This document shows, one piece after another, positions 53,809 through 62,666 of a stretch of DNA of 64,000 nt. This DNA is from Lentimicrobium sp. L6 (GTDB lineage Bacteria; Bacteroidota; Bacteroidia; Bacteroidales; UBA12170), in assembly GCF_013166655.1 (NCBI RefSeq), contig NZ_JABKCA010000010.1, positions 16,218 through 80,217 of the forward strand, in the 5' to 3' direction. Made by a program: the position numbers and the translations under genes. The notes beneath the pieces are model-generated. The model searched no databases. It worked only from the letters and a program-made list of their open reading frames with translations, and had not been told where the DNA came from. The stretch's first letter is position 1. The number at the start of each line of letters is the position of its first letter.

Positions 53809-55170
53809 ATGAAAAGAAGAATACTATTATTGTTAAGTATTGCTTTGTTGGCATGGCCTGTTCTTGCGCAGCAAAGTGACAGCACTAAGACTGCTAAAAT
53901 TAAAAAAGGATGGAGCTTTGGGGCACTACCTGTGGTATCCTATGATAGTGATCTCGGATTTCAGTATGGTGCTTTAGGATCCATTTATCATTATGGTGAT
54001 GGAAGTAGATTTCCTGAATACGATCATATGTTTTACGTGGAAGGAAGTTTATTTACAAAGGGAAGTGGAATTTTCCGTTTTGCCTATGAAAGCGATCGTC
54101 TGATTAAGGGTGTTAGAATCAATTTCGATATGAGCTATATTCCAGATGATGCCTATGATTTTATTGGGTTTAATGGATATGAATCTGTGTATAATCAAGC
54201 ATGGATTGATCAGGATAATGTAGAAGACTACATAAGTCGAATGTTTTATAAGCAAAAACGAAACATGTTCCGTACTCGAGTTGATTTTCAGGGGAAATTA
54301 GCCATAAAGAACTTGAATTGGACTGGTGGTGTTGAGTTTTATAATATGGAAATTTCTAGTGTTAATATTGATAAATTTAATAAAGGAAAAGATGGCGATG
54401 ATCTTTTGCTTCCTATTGATTCGATGCCTGGTTTATATGAAAGATATCAAGAATGGGGATTGATAGATGCAAAAACTAAAGATGGTGGAATGGTGATGGG
54501 ATTAAAAGCTGGTCTGGTTTATGATTCTAGAGATAATCGCGCTCATCCTACAAAAGGAATTTGGACTGAAGCCGGTTTGTTCTTTGCTCCTTCCTTTATC
54601 AATGATGTGGATGAAGGCTATCTTAAATTTTATTTAACTCACAGACAATACTTCAATATTGTAAAAGACCGATTAACTTTTGCTTATAGAATCGGCTATC
54701 AATCAAGTCTGGTGAATAAGGGACCTTGGTATACTGATCAATTAATTATTACGAGTGCTCTTAGAGGAGCTTTCTCAGAAGGATTAGGTGGGGCAAGAAG
54801 CCTTAGAGGTATCAAGAGAAATAGAGTAGTAGGAGATGGTATAGCTTATGGTAATTTAGAGTTGCGTTGGAAAGTCATTTATTTCGATTGGTTTAATCAG
54901 AACTTTTATATTGGTTTAAATGGTTTTCTCGATGGTGGACAAGTGGTGAAGTTAATACCCACAGAAGACCAGATTGCAATAATTGATGATCCAACTATTG
55001 ATAAAGAAGATTATTTTGATGTGGGGGCTGAAAGTATACATACCAGTTATGGTTTAGGTTTAAAGATAGCAATGAATCATAATTTCATTTTCGGAGTGGA
55101 TTATGGTAGAGTTGTTAGTGATAAAGATGGTGGTTCGGGAATTTATATCGGATTGAATTATTTGTTCTAG
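53809..55170 (+). CDS. Outer-membrane beta-barrel protein, Omp85/BamA-like
   Basis: The 453-aa protein has a signal peptide (residues 1-20) and is built of amphipathic beta strands. It lacks POTRA domains; the whole length looks like a 16-strand barrel of the bacterial surface antigen (D15/Omp85) type, with the L6-like loop AFSEGLGGARSLRGIKRNR near residue 330. Such short Omp85 relatives without POTRA are frequent in Bacteroidota. Its function is unknown. It is translated with the MazG-like gene and ends at a strong bidirectional terminator. Confidence 0.82.
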   Translation: MKRRILLLLSIALLAWPVLAQQSDSTKTAKIKKGWSFGALPVVSYDSDLGFQYGALGSIYHYGDGSRFPEYDHMFYVEGSLFTKGSGIFRFAYESDRLIKGVRINFDMSYIPDDAYDFIGFNGYESVYNQAWIDQDNVEDYISRMFYKQKRNMFRTRVDFQGKLAIKNLNWTGGVEFYNMEISSVNIDKFNKGKDGDDLLLPIDSMPGLYERYQEWGLIDAKTKDGGMVMGLKAGLVYDSRDNRAHPTKGIWTEAGLFFAPSFINDVDEGYLKFYLTHRQYFNIVKDRLTFAYRIGYQSSLVNKGPWYTDQLIITSALRGAFSEGLGGARSLRGIKRNRVVGDGIAYGNLELRWKVIYFDWFNQNFYIGLNGFLDGGQVVKLIPTEDQIAIIDDPTIDKEDYFDVGAESIHTSYGLGLKIAMNHNFIFGVDYGRVVSDKDGGSGIYIGLNYLF

Positions 55171-55189
55171 GTGAAAATATTCAGGCATA

Positions 55190-55223
55190 AAAAATCCCAA
55201 AATCTTAAGATTTTGGGATTTTT
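55190..55223. terminator. Bidirectional terminator between the barrel gene and truA
   Basis: A perfect 17-bp palindrome (AAAAATCCCAAAATCTT and its complement, 55190-55206 and 55207-55223) with T-runs on both sides. It serves both converging genes. Confidence 0.85.
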
Positions 55224-55240
55224 GTTTTAAAGGCTATTTC

Positions 55241-56002
55241 CTAATGATTAAGAAAAGGATATTCAACTTTAGTTAAAAATAAAGCTTGTCCTGGAACAGA
55301 CCAGCCTGCATTTCCGCGATTTTTACTTTCTATTACGGCTCTAAATTCTTGTAAACTCATTTTTCCTTGTCCAACTTCTAATAAAGTACCTACAATGGCT
55401 CTTACCATATTTCGAAGGAAACGATCTGCTTGAATAGTAAAGACCCATAAATGATCCTCCTCCAAATTCCATTCGGCTTTCATGATTTTGCAATTAAAGG
55501 TATTTACATCGGTACCTGTTTTCGAGAAACATTCAAAATCACTATATTCAAAAAGTATTTTAGCGGCCTCATTCATCCCTTCAAAATTCACATTTTTAAA
55601 AGGTAGCTGATAACTCAAATCTTTCTTGAAAGGGTTTTTTTGAGTGACGATGTGATATTCATAAGTTCTGCTTGAAGCATCAAACCGGGTATGTGCATCT
55701 TTATCAACCTCAAATATTTCTTGAATGGCTATGTCATAAGGAAGTATAGAGTTTAATTTATAAACCATTTGTTCCAAGGGAAACCGAGTTTTTTCAAAAT
55801 CTATTTCCAAATGCGCATAAAATTCACTGGCGTGGACACCTGTATCGGTTCTTCCACAGCCAGTTATCATTTGAGGAGCTCTTAAGAGTATTTCTAAAGC
55901 TTCATTTATTTTTTGTTGCACAGTCATGGCATTGGGCTGAATTTGCCAACCATGATAATTTGTACCTAGATAGGAAAGCTTTATAAAATACCTTTTTTGC
56001 AT
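55241..56002 (-). CDS. truA: tRNA pseudouridine synthase A
   Basis: The 253-aa TruA makes pseudouridine at positions 38-40 of the tRNA anticodon stem. The catalytic Asp is Asp53 in GCGRTDTGVHA. Other blocks are YLGTNYHGWQIQPNAMTVQ and FLRNMVRAIVGTLLEVG. Its start codon overlaps the serS stop by one base (position 56002), so it is translated after serS. Confidence 0.96.
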   Translation of the reverse strand: MQKRYFIKLSYLGTNYHGWQIQPNAMTVQQKINEALEILLRAPQMITGCGRTDTGVHASEFYAHLEIDFEKTRFPLEQMVYKLNSILPYDIAIQEIFEVDKDAHTRFDASSRTYEYHIVTQKNPFKKDLSYQLPFKNVNFEGMNEAAKILFEYSDFECFSKTGTDVNTFNCKIMKAEWNLEEDHLWVFTIQADRFLRNMVRAIVGTLLEVGQGKMSLQEFRAVIESKNRGNAGWSVPGQALFLTKVEYPFLNH

Positions 56003-57273
56003 TAGTTGATAATATCGAAACCAGTATAGCGCTGTAGAACTTCAGGAATTTTAATTCCGTCTTCAGTTTGATTATTTTCAATCAAAGCAGCCATAATTCT
56101 AGGTAGCGCTAATGCACTACCATTTAGAGTATGCGCTAATTGACTCTTTCCATTCTCATCCTTAAAACGAAGCTTCAAACGATTGGCTTGGAAGCTTTCG
56201 AAGTTGGAAACAGAACTCACCTCTAGCCATCTATCTTGACCTGTACTATAAACTTCGTAATCAAAAGTTAAGGCAGAAGTAAAACTCACATCACCACCAC
56301 AAAGGCGTAATTCACGATAAGGTAGTCCTAGCTTTTCTAATAATCCGATAACGTGAGCTTTCATCTCTTCTAAAGTCTCATAAGACTTGTCGGGATGTTG
56401 AACTTGTACAATCTCTACTTTGTCAAATTGGTGTAATCTATTTAATCCTCTAACTTCTTTACCATAACTACCAGCTTCTCTACGGAAACAGGCTGAATAA
56501 GCCACGTTTTTCACAGGGAAATCGGCTGATTTTAAAATGACATTTCTGTAAATATTAGTAACAGGAACTTCAGCAGTAGGAATCATATAAAGATTATCGG
56601 CTGGCATGTGGTACATTTGGCCTTCTTTATCAGGTAATTGACCAGTTCCATAGGCAGAATCCTCATTTACCATAAGTGGAGGAAGTACTTCTAAATACCC
56701 ATTATCAACGGCTTCATCTAAGAAGAAACTAATGAGGGCACGTTGTAATTTGGCTCCTTTTCCCTTATATACTGGAAATCCAGCCCCGGTAATTTTAACG
56801 CCTAATTCAAAATCAATAAGGTCGTATTTCTTGGTCAGCTCCCAGTGAGGAAGTTTGTTAGATCCTAATTCAGGAATGCTACCATGTTCAGATAATACCT
56901 CATTTTCCTCTTCACCTTTACCTGGCTTTACTGTTGGGTGCGGAATATTTGGCAAGGAAATGATAAGGTTTTGAAGTTCTACTTCGGTTTCTGCTTTTTG
57001 CTCACCTATAGACTTAGAAAGACTCTTTAATTCAGCACTCCTAGCTTTTTTTGTATTGGCCTCCTCAATTTTTCCTTCTTTAAAAAGTAAACCAATTGAT
57101 TTGGCTATTTGGTTGGCTTCAGCAAGATTAGCATCAAGCTCCCCTTGAAGTTTCTTTCTTAAATTGTTTTTCTCTTCTATTTGGGGAATGATATCGCTAG
57201 CATCAAAGTTTTTGATTTTAAGCTTTTCAATAACTTCTGCCTGATTTTCAATGATATAGTTTGTTTGCAACAT
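56002..57273 (-). CDS. serS: Seryl-tRNA synthetase
   Basis: I choose ATG 57273 (MLQTNYIIENQAEVIEKL), since the N-terminal coiled-coil arm starts there; an upstream in-frame ATG at 57345 would add 24 unrelated residues. The 423-aa class II synthetase has the arm (about 27-100), then motif 1, motif 2 (FRREAGSYGKEVRGLNRLHQFDKVE-type) and motif 3 (LNGSALALPRIMAALIENNQ). It charges tRNA-Ser. TACATTTG (minus strand, 57291-57298) just upstream matches a -7 box, without a clear -33 box. It is followed by truA. Confidence 0.97.
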   Translation of the reverse strand: MLQTNYIIENQAEVIEKLKIKNFDASDIIPQIEEKNNLRKKLQGELDANLAEANQIAKSIGLLFKEGKIEEANTKKARSAELKSLSKSIGEQKAETEVELQNLIISLPNIPHPTVKPGKGEEENEVLSEHGSIPELGSNKLPHWELTKKYDLIDFELGVKITGAGFPVYKGKGAKLQRALISFFLDEAVDNGYLEVLPPLMVNEDSAYGTGQLPDKEGQMYHMPADNLYMIPTAEVPVTNIYRNVILKSADFPVKNVAYSACFRREAGSYGKEVRGLNRLHQFDKVEIVQVQHPDKSYETLEEMKAHVIGLLEKLGLPYRELRLCGGDVSFTSALTFDYEVYSTGQDRWLEVSSVSNFESFQANRLKLRFKDENGKSQLAHTLNGSALALPRIMAALIENNQTEDGIKIPEVLQRYTGFDIIN

Positions 57274-57332
57274 GGGTTTTCTATTTTTTGCAAATGTAAA
57301 CGATTCATGCTCAAAATAAAAGGTTGAGCATA

Positions 57333-57366
57333 AAAAAACTGTCAAGCAATAAGCAAGACAGTTTTA
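57333..57366 (-). terminator. Terminator of the rplU-rpmA operon
   Basis: AAAACTGTC (57335-57343) pairs with GACAGTTTT (57357-57365), and on the minus strand the stem leads into a T-run from the A-tract at 57332-57338. It lies 21 bp after the rpmA stop. Confidence 0.75.
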
Positions 57367-57386
57367 TTTTTTATAACAGTATTAGC

Positions 57387-57653
57387 TTATTCGGCAGCTT
57401 CAATAGGACTAACAGATACATATGATCTATCTTGTCTAGTCTTTTTGAATTCAACAATACCATCAACCAAAGCAAATAAAGTATGATCTTTACCCATTCC
57501 TACATTTAGTCCTGGGTTATGAACTGTACCTCTTTGTCTGATTAAGATATTACCAGCTTTAGCAAACTGTCCGCCGTATATTTTTACTCCGAGTCTTTTA
57601 CTTTGGGACTCTCTACCGTTTTTCGAACTACCAGCACCTTTTTTATGAGCCAT
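57387..57653 (-). CDS. rpmA: 50S ribosomal protein L27
   Basis: The 88-aa protein is L27, with the classical start [20 protein letters not shown] and a GxxxRQRGT block ([14 protein letters not shown]). Its N-terminal tail reaches the peptidyl transferase centre. It follows rplU by 37 bp on the minus strand, the usual L21-L27 pair. Confidence 0.98.
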   Translation of the reverse strand: MAHKKGAGSSKNGRESQSKRLGVKIYGGQFAKAGNILIRQRGTVHNPGLNVGMGKDHTLFALVDGIVEFKKTRQDRSYVSVSPIEAAE

Positions 57654-57690
57654 TTTTTCTAATTTTGAGGGTTCAACTTAATACCAATGC

Positions 57691-58002
57691 CTATGCAACG
57701 ATATTTTCGATTTGTACTTGGGTTAAATTCTGACGATGTCCCTGAAATTTCTTATAACCTTTTCTTCTCTTCTTTTTGAAAACAAAAACTTTATCTCCAC
57801 GTAAGTGAGAAAGAATTTTAACGGAAACTTTCGCTCCTTCGAGCACAGGGGTTCCAATCTTAACAGCTCCTTCATTGTCTACTAAAAGCACCTTATCAAA
57901 CTCTAGGGAAGCTCCCTCATCGCCTTCTAAACGGTGCACAAAGATCTTTTGATCTTTAGTGACTTTAAACTGTTGCCCAGCTATTTCTACAATTGCGTAC
58001 AT
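57691..58002 (-). CDS. rplU: 50S ribosomal protein L21
   Basis: The 103-aa protein is L21: [18 protein letters not shown] at the start, then KVLLVDN, and the C-terminal [18 protein letters not shown] (near residues 76-93) that binds 23S rRNA. It is the first gene of the rplU-rpmA operon, with a near-consensus promoter 37 bp before its start. Confidence 0.98.
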   Translation of the reverse strand: MYAIVEIAGQQFKVTKDQKIFVHRLEGDEGASLEFDKVLLVDNEGAVKIGTPVLEGAKVSVKILSHLRGDKVFVFKKKRRKGYKKFQGHRQNLTQVQIENIVA

Positions 58003-58383
58003 GTTATTAAATGTAATTAGTTTAACATTTTTCGGAGTGCAAAAGTAGATAATTATTTTTGATAAACAATACTTTTGATTAAAATATTTAATTATTATTG
58101 AATTGTTTTTAGGCCTTTAATGGCTTAAAATCAAAGGTCTCGTGGAATACTACCATTGTATGGGGGCTCAGGATTCTAAATTTCATTGTGCTTTCTGATT
58201 TTATGTGTTTTTCCAAATAAAATCGAGTAAAATGGCAGAATGTTAGATTTGTTAAGATCTCTTTAAAATTTAAAGAATTAAAAAGGATACATATACGAGT
58301 TAAAGAGCTACACTTACTAATAATAGATGGTTTTGATAAAACTAAATTTCTTATCTTTAGTATATGATTAAAAAAACGCTGTT
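58003..58383. other. Divergent intergenic region
   Basis: These 381 bp between rplU and the DUF4114 gene contain the rplU promoter (58040-58069). TATCTTTA at 58352-58359, 25 bp before the DUF4114 gene, is one base from a -7 box, with TTG at 58333-58335 in front at a short distance. No gene is seen. Confidence 0.55.
58040..58069 (-). promoter_or_regulatory. Promoter of rplU-rpmA
   Basis: On the minus strand TTG (58067-58069) is followed after 19 bp by TACTTTTG (58040-58047), an exact fit to the Bacteroidota housekeeping promoter TTG-N19-TAnnTTTG. Confidence 0.7.
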
Positions 58384-60333
58384 ATGAAAAAATTTAAACT
58401 CACAAGAAGTCTTTCTGTCTTCTTAATTGCATTAGTCCTAGGTGTAGGATTCCAATCTTGTAAGAAAATTGAGAAGCCTCAAGAAGAAACTGAGGTTGAC
58501 GAAATCAAATTCACTATTAATAATGACTCAGAAAGTTTAACCTCGAGCAGGGTGACTTATTATAATGAGCCCATTATGTTTTCAAAGAAATCTAGCGACA
58601 AAAGCTCAGGTGGGCATACCTGGTATTATGTGGCTGAGGTAGAGTCGCCAAATTTCTTAGGAGATGACTTGAGTGCAACTCATGTTGTAATATCTGATGA
58701 TAAAGCTTATGTTAGCTATAATAGACAAGGTGATGAGTATGCTGGAGGTGTGGAAGTGATAGACCTATCGAATCCGGCTTTTCCAGCTATTATTTCTCAG
58801 GAATTATACGATGGTGCAGATGTAAATGCGGTAGCTGTTGATTATAATGGGAATGAAAGCCAAAAGAAATTATGGTTGGCCTTAAGTAGCTTTAAAAAAG
58901 GAGCCTTAATGCGTCAGGTCATCCTAGAGAATGGCTTATTGGGAGCTAATATTTCTGATGTTAATTTATCAAAATCATTAAGTGATGGAACTATTGCAGC
59001 TTCTGCAAATGGTATTGTTGCTTCTTCGGATTATATTTATGTAACTGCTGGACAAAGTCATGGTGGTACGTTTCAATTATCGGCAAATGATTTAAGTGTT
59101 TTGGCAAACGAAGAGTATACACATGCTAAATACCCTGTTGTAAATGGCTTAGATGTAGGTAGTAAGCAAATAACTTTGAGAACGGGAGAAAACTCTCAGA
59201 TGTTAGTCTATAATGTAGGACCAACTAGAAATCCTATTACCTACGATATTACTTCTGTATACCACCAAAATGTAGAAGAACCCTATAAAGGAAAATCAAC
59301 CATTCATATAGACGAAGGCGGCATTGTTGCCTATGTAGCTTCTGGATTGCATGGATTAAAAGGATATAATATAAATACAGGTGCCGAAGTTATTACATCT
59401 CCATCTAATATGTTGACCACAGGAAATACCAATGGTATTGCAAAAGATGAGGATTATATATATTTAGCTAATGGTGCGGATGGTTTATATATAGCTACTT
59501 TGCCTGATGGTGGGAGTGGTGAAATTGTACCAGTTCAAGTTTGGGACTTACAAGAGTCTGGTGCTTCAGCTAATTTAGTTCAAACTGATGGTGATTGGAT
59601 ATTTGTTGCCAAAGGTGGAGGAGGATTAAAAATCTTAAGAAAGATTGCAAACGGAAATTATCCTGTAATCTGTGATTATGATTCTCAAGGTATTCCTGAG
59701 TGTTTAGAGCCAAATCCAGATGATTTATGTGAAAGCTTACTGTCTGATTTAGGTGTGACTTTACCTGAGCGTCAAAATGCATTGACTCATCATCCTGAGT
59801 ATTTTGTAAATGAAAACAGAGAAATTGTATTATCAGAACCTGCACAAATTAGTGTAACTTATATTAGTGAAGGAGCGGGTTTTAGAAACTCATTTGGTTA
59901 TTATTTCTATAACCAAAATAATCCTCCAACGACGGCTGCCGACTTGCAATCATCTATGACCATCATTTTTCCTAATGCATCAGGAGAAGGTTCTGGTGGC
60001 GCATTGCTGCCTGGAGATAAGATATATCAACTTGGTACTTTCCCTGCAGGAACAGTGGTAGGATATTTTATGCAAGCCAATGCATGGAATGGGCAAGAGG
60101 TAACCAATGGTTTGTATACCCATTATACCATTCCTGCTTTCAACCAAAACGAAACTCAACAACATATTTTAATGTATGATTATAATTGTAGTGATGTATT
60201 AATGGCATTTGAAGATGTATTGCTTCCAGATGGAGACCACGATTTTAACGATTTAATATTCCAAATGAATATAGAGCCTGCAGAGTCTGTACCTACGCAG
60301 GATTACAATCAAATTCCCCCAGAAGGGAATTAA
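58384..60333 (+). CDS. Lipoprotein with LVIVD-like repeats and C-terminal DUF4114 domain
   Basis: The 649-aa protein starts with a lipoprotein-type signal (ALVLGVGFQSCKK, Cys26). From about residue 75 to 430 it has LVIVD-like propeller repeats: VEVIDLSNPAFPAIISQ, HGLKGYNINTGAEV, DGLYIATLPDG and GGLKILRKIAN. The last 180 residues form a DUF4114 domain with YISEGAGFRNSFGYYFYN and the end motif FEDVLLPDGDHDFNDLIFQ. It is likely surface-exposed and anchored by lipid. A role in adhesion or calcium binding is possible but not shown. It has its own terminator. Confidence 0.82.
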   Translation: MKKFKLTRSLSVFLIALVLGVGFQSCKKIEKPQEETEVDEIKFTINNDSESLTSSRVTYYNEPIMFSKKSSDKSSGGHTWYYVAEVESPNFLGDDLSATHVVISDDKAYVSYNRQGDEYAGGVEVIDLSNPAFPAIISQELYDGADVNAVAVDYNGNESQKKLWLALSSFKKGALMRQVILENGLLGANISDVNLSKSLSDGTIAASANGIVASSDYIYVTAGQSHGGTFQLSANDLSVLANEEYTHAKYPVVNGLDVGSKQITLRTGENSQMLVYNVGPTRNPITYDITSVYHQNVEEPYKGKSTIHIDEGGIVAYVASGLHGLKGYNINTGAEVITSPSNMLTTGNTNGIAKDEDYIYLANGADGLYIATLPDGGSGEIVPVQVWDLQESGASANLVQTDGDWIFVAKGGGGLKILRKIANGNYPVICDYDSQGIPECLEPNPDDLCESLLSDLGVTLPERQNALTHHPEYFVNENREIVLSEPAQISVTYISEGAGFRNSFGYYFYNQNNPPTTAADLQSSMTIIFPNASGEGSGGALLPGDKIYQLGTFPAGTVVGYFMQANAWNGQEVTNGLYTHYTIPAFNQNETQQHILMYDYNCSDVLMAFEDVLLPDGDHDFNDLIFQMNIEPAESVPTQDYNQIPPEGN

Positions 60334-60355
60334 AACAGCGGATTTTTTTTGATCG

Positions 60356-60392
60356 AAACCAGTTTCCTATGCTCAGGAGACTGGTTTTATTG
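60356..60392 (+). terminator. Terminator after the DUF4114 gene
   Basis: AAACCAGTTTCCT (60356-60368) pairs with AGGAGACTGGTTT (60375-60387), with one U-G pair, around a 6-nt loop, then TTTATTG. The T-run is short, so its strength is uncertain. Confidence 0.6.
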
Positions 60393-60482
60393 TTTATGCT
60401 TTGATATGGATCTGGATCTGTTTTTAATGATTTGAAAACTTTTTTTGAAAAGAAACGTAGAACAGAGAAAAAACGATTGATC

Positions 60483-60815
60483 ATGAAAATTAATTACATC
60501 CTAATATTAGTAAGCATTGCTTTTGTTTTGGCTTCTTGTGGAGAGGAAAAAGAGCCGGTTAAAACAGAAACTCCTGTTGAGGAAACTGTAGTTTTACAAG
60601 AAGTTATTGAAGAACCAATAGCAGAAGAAGTGATAGAGGTTGTACCACCTCAACCCAAAAAAGTTGTAGTTCAAAATGGCGAATGGTTATATGATATCGC
60701 AAGAGATCATTATGGTGATTTTCATGATTGGGAAAAAATATATGAAGCGAATAAAGATAAGATTTCAGATCCTAATATTATCTATCCTGGAATGGAGTTA
60801 GTGCTTCCTGAATAA
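60483..60815 (+). CDS. LysM-domain lipoprotein
   Basis: I take ATG 60483, which starts a lipoprotein signal (ILILVSIAFVLASCGEE, Cys19); the earlier in-frame start would put a Lys/Arg-rich stretch ahead of it. The 110-aa protein has an acidic, Pro/Glu/Val-rich spacer (residues 24-58) and one LysM domain from about 60 to the end: VQNGEWLYDIARDHYGDF and IYPGMELVLPE. LysM domains bind peptidoglycan. It is anchored in a membrane and reaches the wall through the spacer. The next gene starts right at its stop. Confidence 0.88.
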   Translation: MKINYILILVSIAFVLASCGEEKEPVKTETPVEETVVLQEVIEEPIAEEVIEVVPPQPKKVVVQNGEWLYDIARDHYGDFHDWEKIYEANKDKISDPNIIYPGMELVLPE

Positions 60816-61382
60816 ATGAGGAAAAGATTATTTATAGCTATTAAGATAAATCCGACGAAGGAAATACTGCATCGGGTTTCTCTTTTTCAGGAAAACCTGG
60901 ACGATGATAACATTAATTGGATCAGGGCTGACCATTATCATCTAACACTTAAGTTTTTAGGGGATACCTCCTCAGAGAAAATAGAGAGGATGGCGGAAAA
61001 GTTAATTCGTATTTTGCAGGAAGAGCCAGCTTTTAGATTGAAGTTGTCAAAATTTGGTTTGTTTGGCAGTAAATATAGTCCACGAGTAATTTGGGCAGGA
61101 GTTGAGCCAGAGTTAGAGGTGGGGAAGTTGGCCCAGAAAATTTCAAAAGAGATGGAGTCGTTTGGTTATAGGAATGATCGGCAGAATTTTGTGCCACATT
61201 TGACAGTGGCTCGAATTCGAAAGTTGAAAAATAAGGCTCATTTTCAACAGGTGTTTTCTAAGTTGCATTCAGCGGTACGGCTTGAACAGCTTGTTGATGA
61301 AGTTGTTTTATTTGAAAGTAGGCTAAGTAGCCAAGGTGCGGAATACAGTGAGCTTGCAAGATTTCCATTAAAAATAGACTAA
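60816..61382 (+). CDS. thpR: RNA 2',3'-cyclic phosphodiesterase (2H family)
   Basis: The 188-aa protein is a 2H phosphoesterase of the ThpR/LigT type, which hydrolyses 2',3'-cyclic phosphates on RNA ends and can ligate tRNA half molecules in vitro. The two H-x-T motifs are HLTLKF (His42) and HLTVAR (near residue 130), and the start RKRLFIAIKINP is typical. It starts directly after the LysM gene stop. It converges with pth, 1 bp between the stops. Confidence 0.92.
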   Translation: MRKRLFIAIKINPTKEILHRVSLFQENLDDDNINWIRADHYHLTLKFLGDTSSEKIERMAEKLIRILQEEPAFRLKLSKFGLFGSKYSPRVIWAGVEPELEVGKLAQKISKEMESFGYRNDRQNFVPHLTVARIRKLKNKAHFQQVFSKLHSAVRLEQLVDEVVLFESRLSSQGAEYSELARFPLKID

Positions 61383-61383
61383 G

Positions 61384-61947
61384 CTATTTTTTATTAAATT
61401 GGTTCATGGTTCTATCAATACCAATAGTACCATAAGCAATCACCATGTCTGCAGCAATGGAGATTTTCTCGTCTATTATTGGTCGTTCGGAAGCTTTCCA
61501 AGGGCTTAACACAAAATCAGCTTGCCTTCCTCTAGAATAATCATTACCAATGCCGAATCTTAGTCTCGCAAAATCATTTCTGCCTAAAACTTGTATGATG
61601 TTTTCCAATCCATTATGCGAACCTGGGCTGCCTTTTTTACGCATCCTCAGGCTTCCCAAATCCAAGGCCAAGTCATCAGTAACAACCAGGACCTTTTCAA
61701 TAGGGACTTTCTCAGCATCCATCCAATATTTCACCGCTCGTCCGCTAAGATTCATATAGGTGGTAGGCTTTATCAGAACAAAAGTACGACCTTTGGTTTT
61801 AAACTTACAAACGCTTGCTAACCTTTCAGTCTCAAACTTTTCACCAAATTCCTTTGCAATATGGTTTAATACATCGAAACCAATGTTGTGACGGGTGTAA
61901 TCGTATTCGCTACCAATATTTCCAAGTCCAGCAATGAGATACTTCAT
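61384..61947 (-). CDS. pth: Peptidyl-tRNA hydrolase
   Basis: The 187-aa Pth frees tRNA from peptidyl-tRNA after drop-off. Catalytic and binding residues fit the family: Asn10 (GLGNIG), His20 (YTRHNIGF), Asn66 (PTTYMNLSG) and Asp91 (VVTDDLAL). The length is normal. It lies after rplY (L25/Ctc) in the same direction, a common order, but a terminator hairpin stands between them at 61984-62012. Confidence 0.97.
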   Translation of the reverse strand: MKYLIAGLGNIGSEYDYTRHNIGFDVLNHIAKEFGEKFETERLASVCKFKTKGRTFVLIKPTTYMNLSGRAVKYWMDAEKVPIEKVLVVTDDLALDLGSLRMRKKGSPGSHNGLENIIQVLGRNDFARLRFGIGNDYSRGRQADFVLSPWKASERPIIDEKISIAADMVIAYGTIGIDRTMNQFNKK

Positions 61948-61983
61948 TTTGTTATTTATATGATTTAAATGGTAATATAAGAA

Positions 61984-62012
61984 AAGGCATAAGGTAAAAT
62001 ACCTTATGCCTT
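61984..62012 (-). terminator. Hairpin between rplY and pth
   Basis: A perfect 13-bp stem (61984-61996 with 62000-62012) around a 3-nt loop. On the minus strand it is followed by TTTTCTT, so it can work as an intrinsic terminator of prs-rplY, perhaps letting some transcript through to pth. Confidence 0.7.
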
Positions 62013-62033
62013 ATATGTAGATTCTTAAGATTC

Positions 62034-62648
62034 TTATTCAGCTGCAGCAGCTTCACCACCTTCGCCTTCGCCTTCGCCATCTTCATCTTCTTCACCAACA
62101 GCAGCACCTCTAGCGGTTTTAACACCTACTACAAGGTTTCCTTCTGTGATTTGTGGAACAAGTTTCCCGAAATCGATATCACGAATTTTGATGTTGTTTC
62201 CAATATTAAGACCAGAAATGTCAATTGTGATAAATTCAGGAATGTCATTAACTAAACCTTTAATAGGAATGGTTCTTAATTTTTTAGTTAATATTCCACC
62301 TTTGATGATACCAGGAGCTACGCCTTTTAGTTTAACAGGAAGGTCGATATTTACAGGCTTGCCTTCAATAATTTGAAGAAAATCAGCATGCAATGGCTCA
62401 TCTGTTACTGGATGATATTGAACGTCTTGTAAAATTGCAGGAATTACTTTTCCATTAATCTCTAGATCAATAATAAATACATCAGGAGTAAAGATAATTT
62501 TGTTGAAAGGGTTCTTTTCAATAGTGAAGTGAGTTTGCTCACCACTGCCATAAAGAACACTAACTACTCTACCTTCAGCCCTGTGCATCTTGGCATCTTT
62601 TTTCCCTACGTTCTCTCTTGGAGAACCGCTAATAGATACTCTTTTCAT
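62034..62648 (-). CDS. rplY: 50S ribosomal protein L25/general stress protein Ctc
   Basis: The 204-aa protein is the long (Ctc/TL5) form of L25, which binds 5S rRNA. It starts KRVSISGSPRENVGKKDAK, has the QDVQYHPVTDEPLHADFLQI block, and a C-terminal beta domain (from about residue 95). The tail is a Glu/Gly/Asp-rich acidic run ending EAAAAE. It follows prs by 18 bp on the same strand, as in many bacteria. Confidence 0.95.
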   Translation of the reverse strand: MKRVSISGSPRENVGKKDAKMHRAEGRVVSVLYGSGEQTHFTIEKNPFNKIIFTPDVFIIDLEINGKVIPAILQDVQYHPVTDEPLHADFLQIIEGKPVNIDLPVKLKGVAPGIIKGGILTKKLRTIPIKGLVNDIPEFITIDISGLNIGNNIKIRDIDFGKLVPQITEGNLVVGVKTARGAAVGEEDEDGEGEGEGGEAAAAE

Positions 62649-62666
62649 TGTGTTATTATTTAAAAT

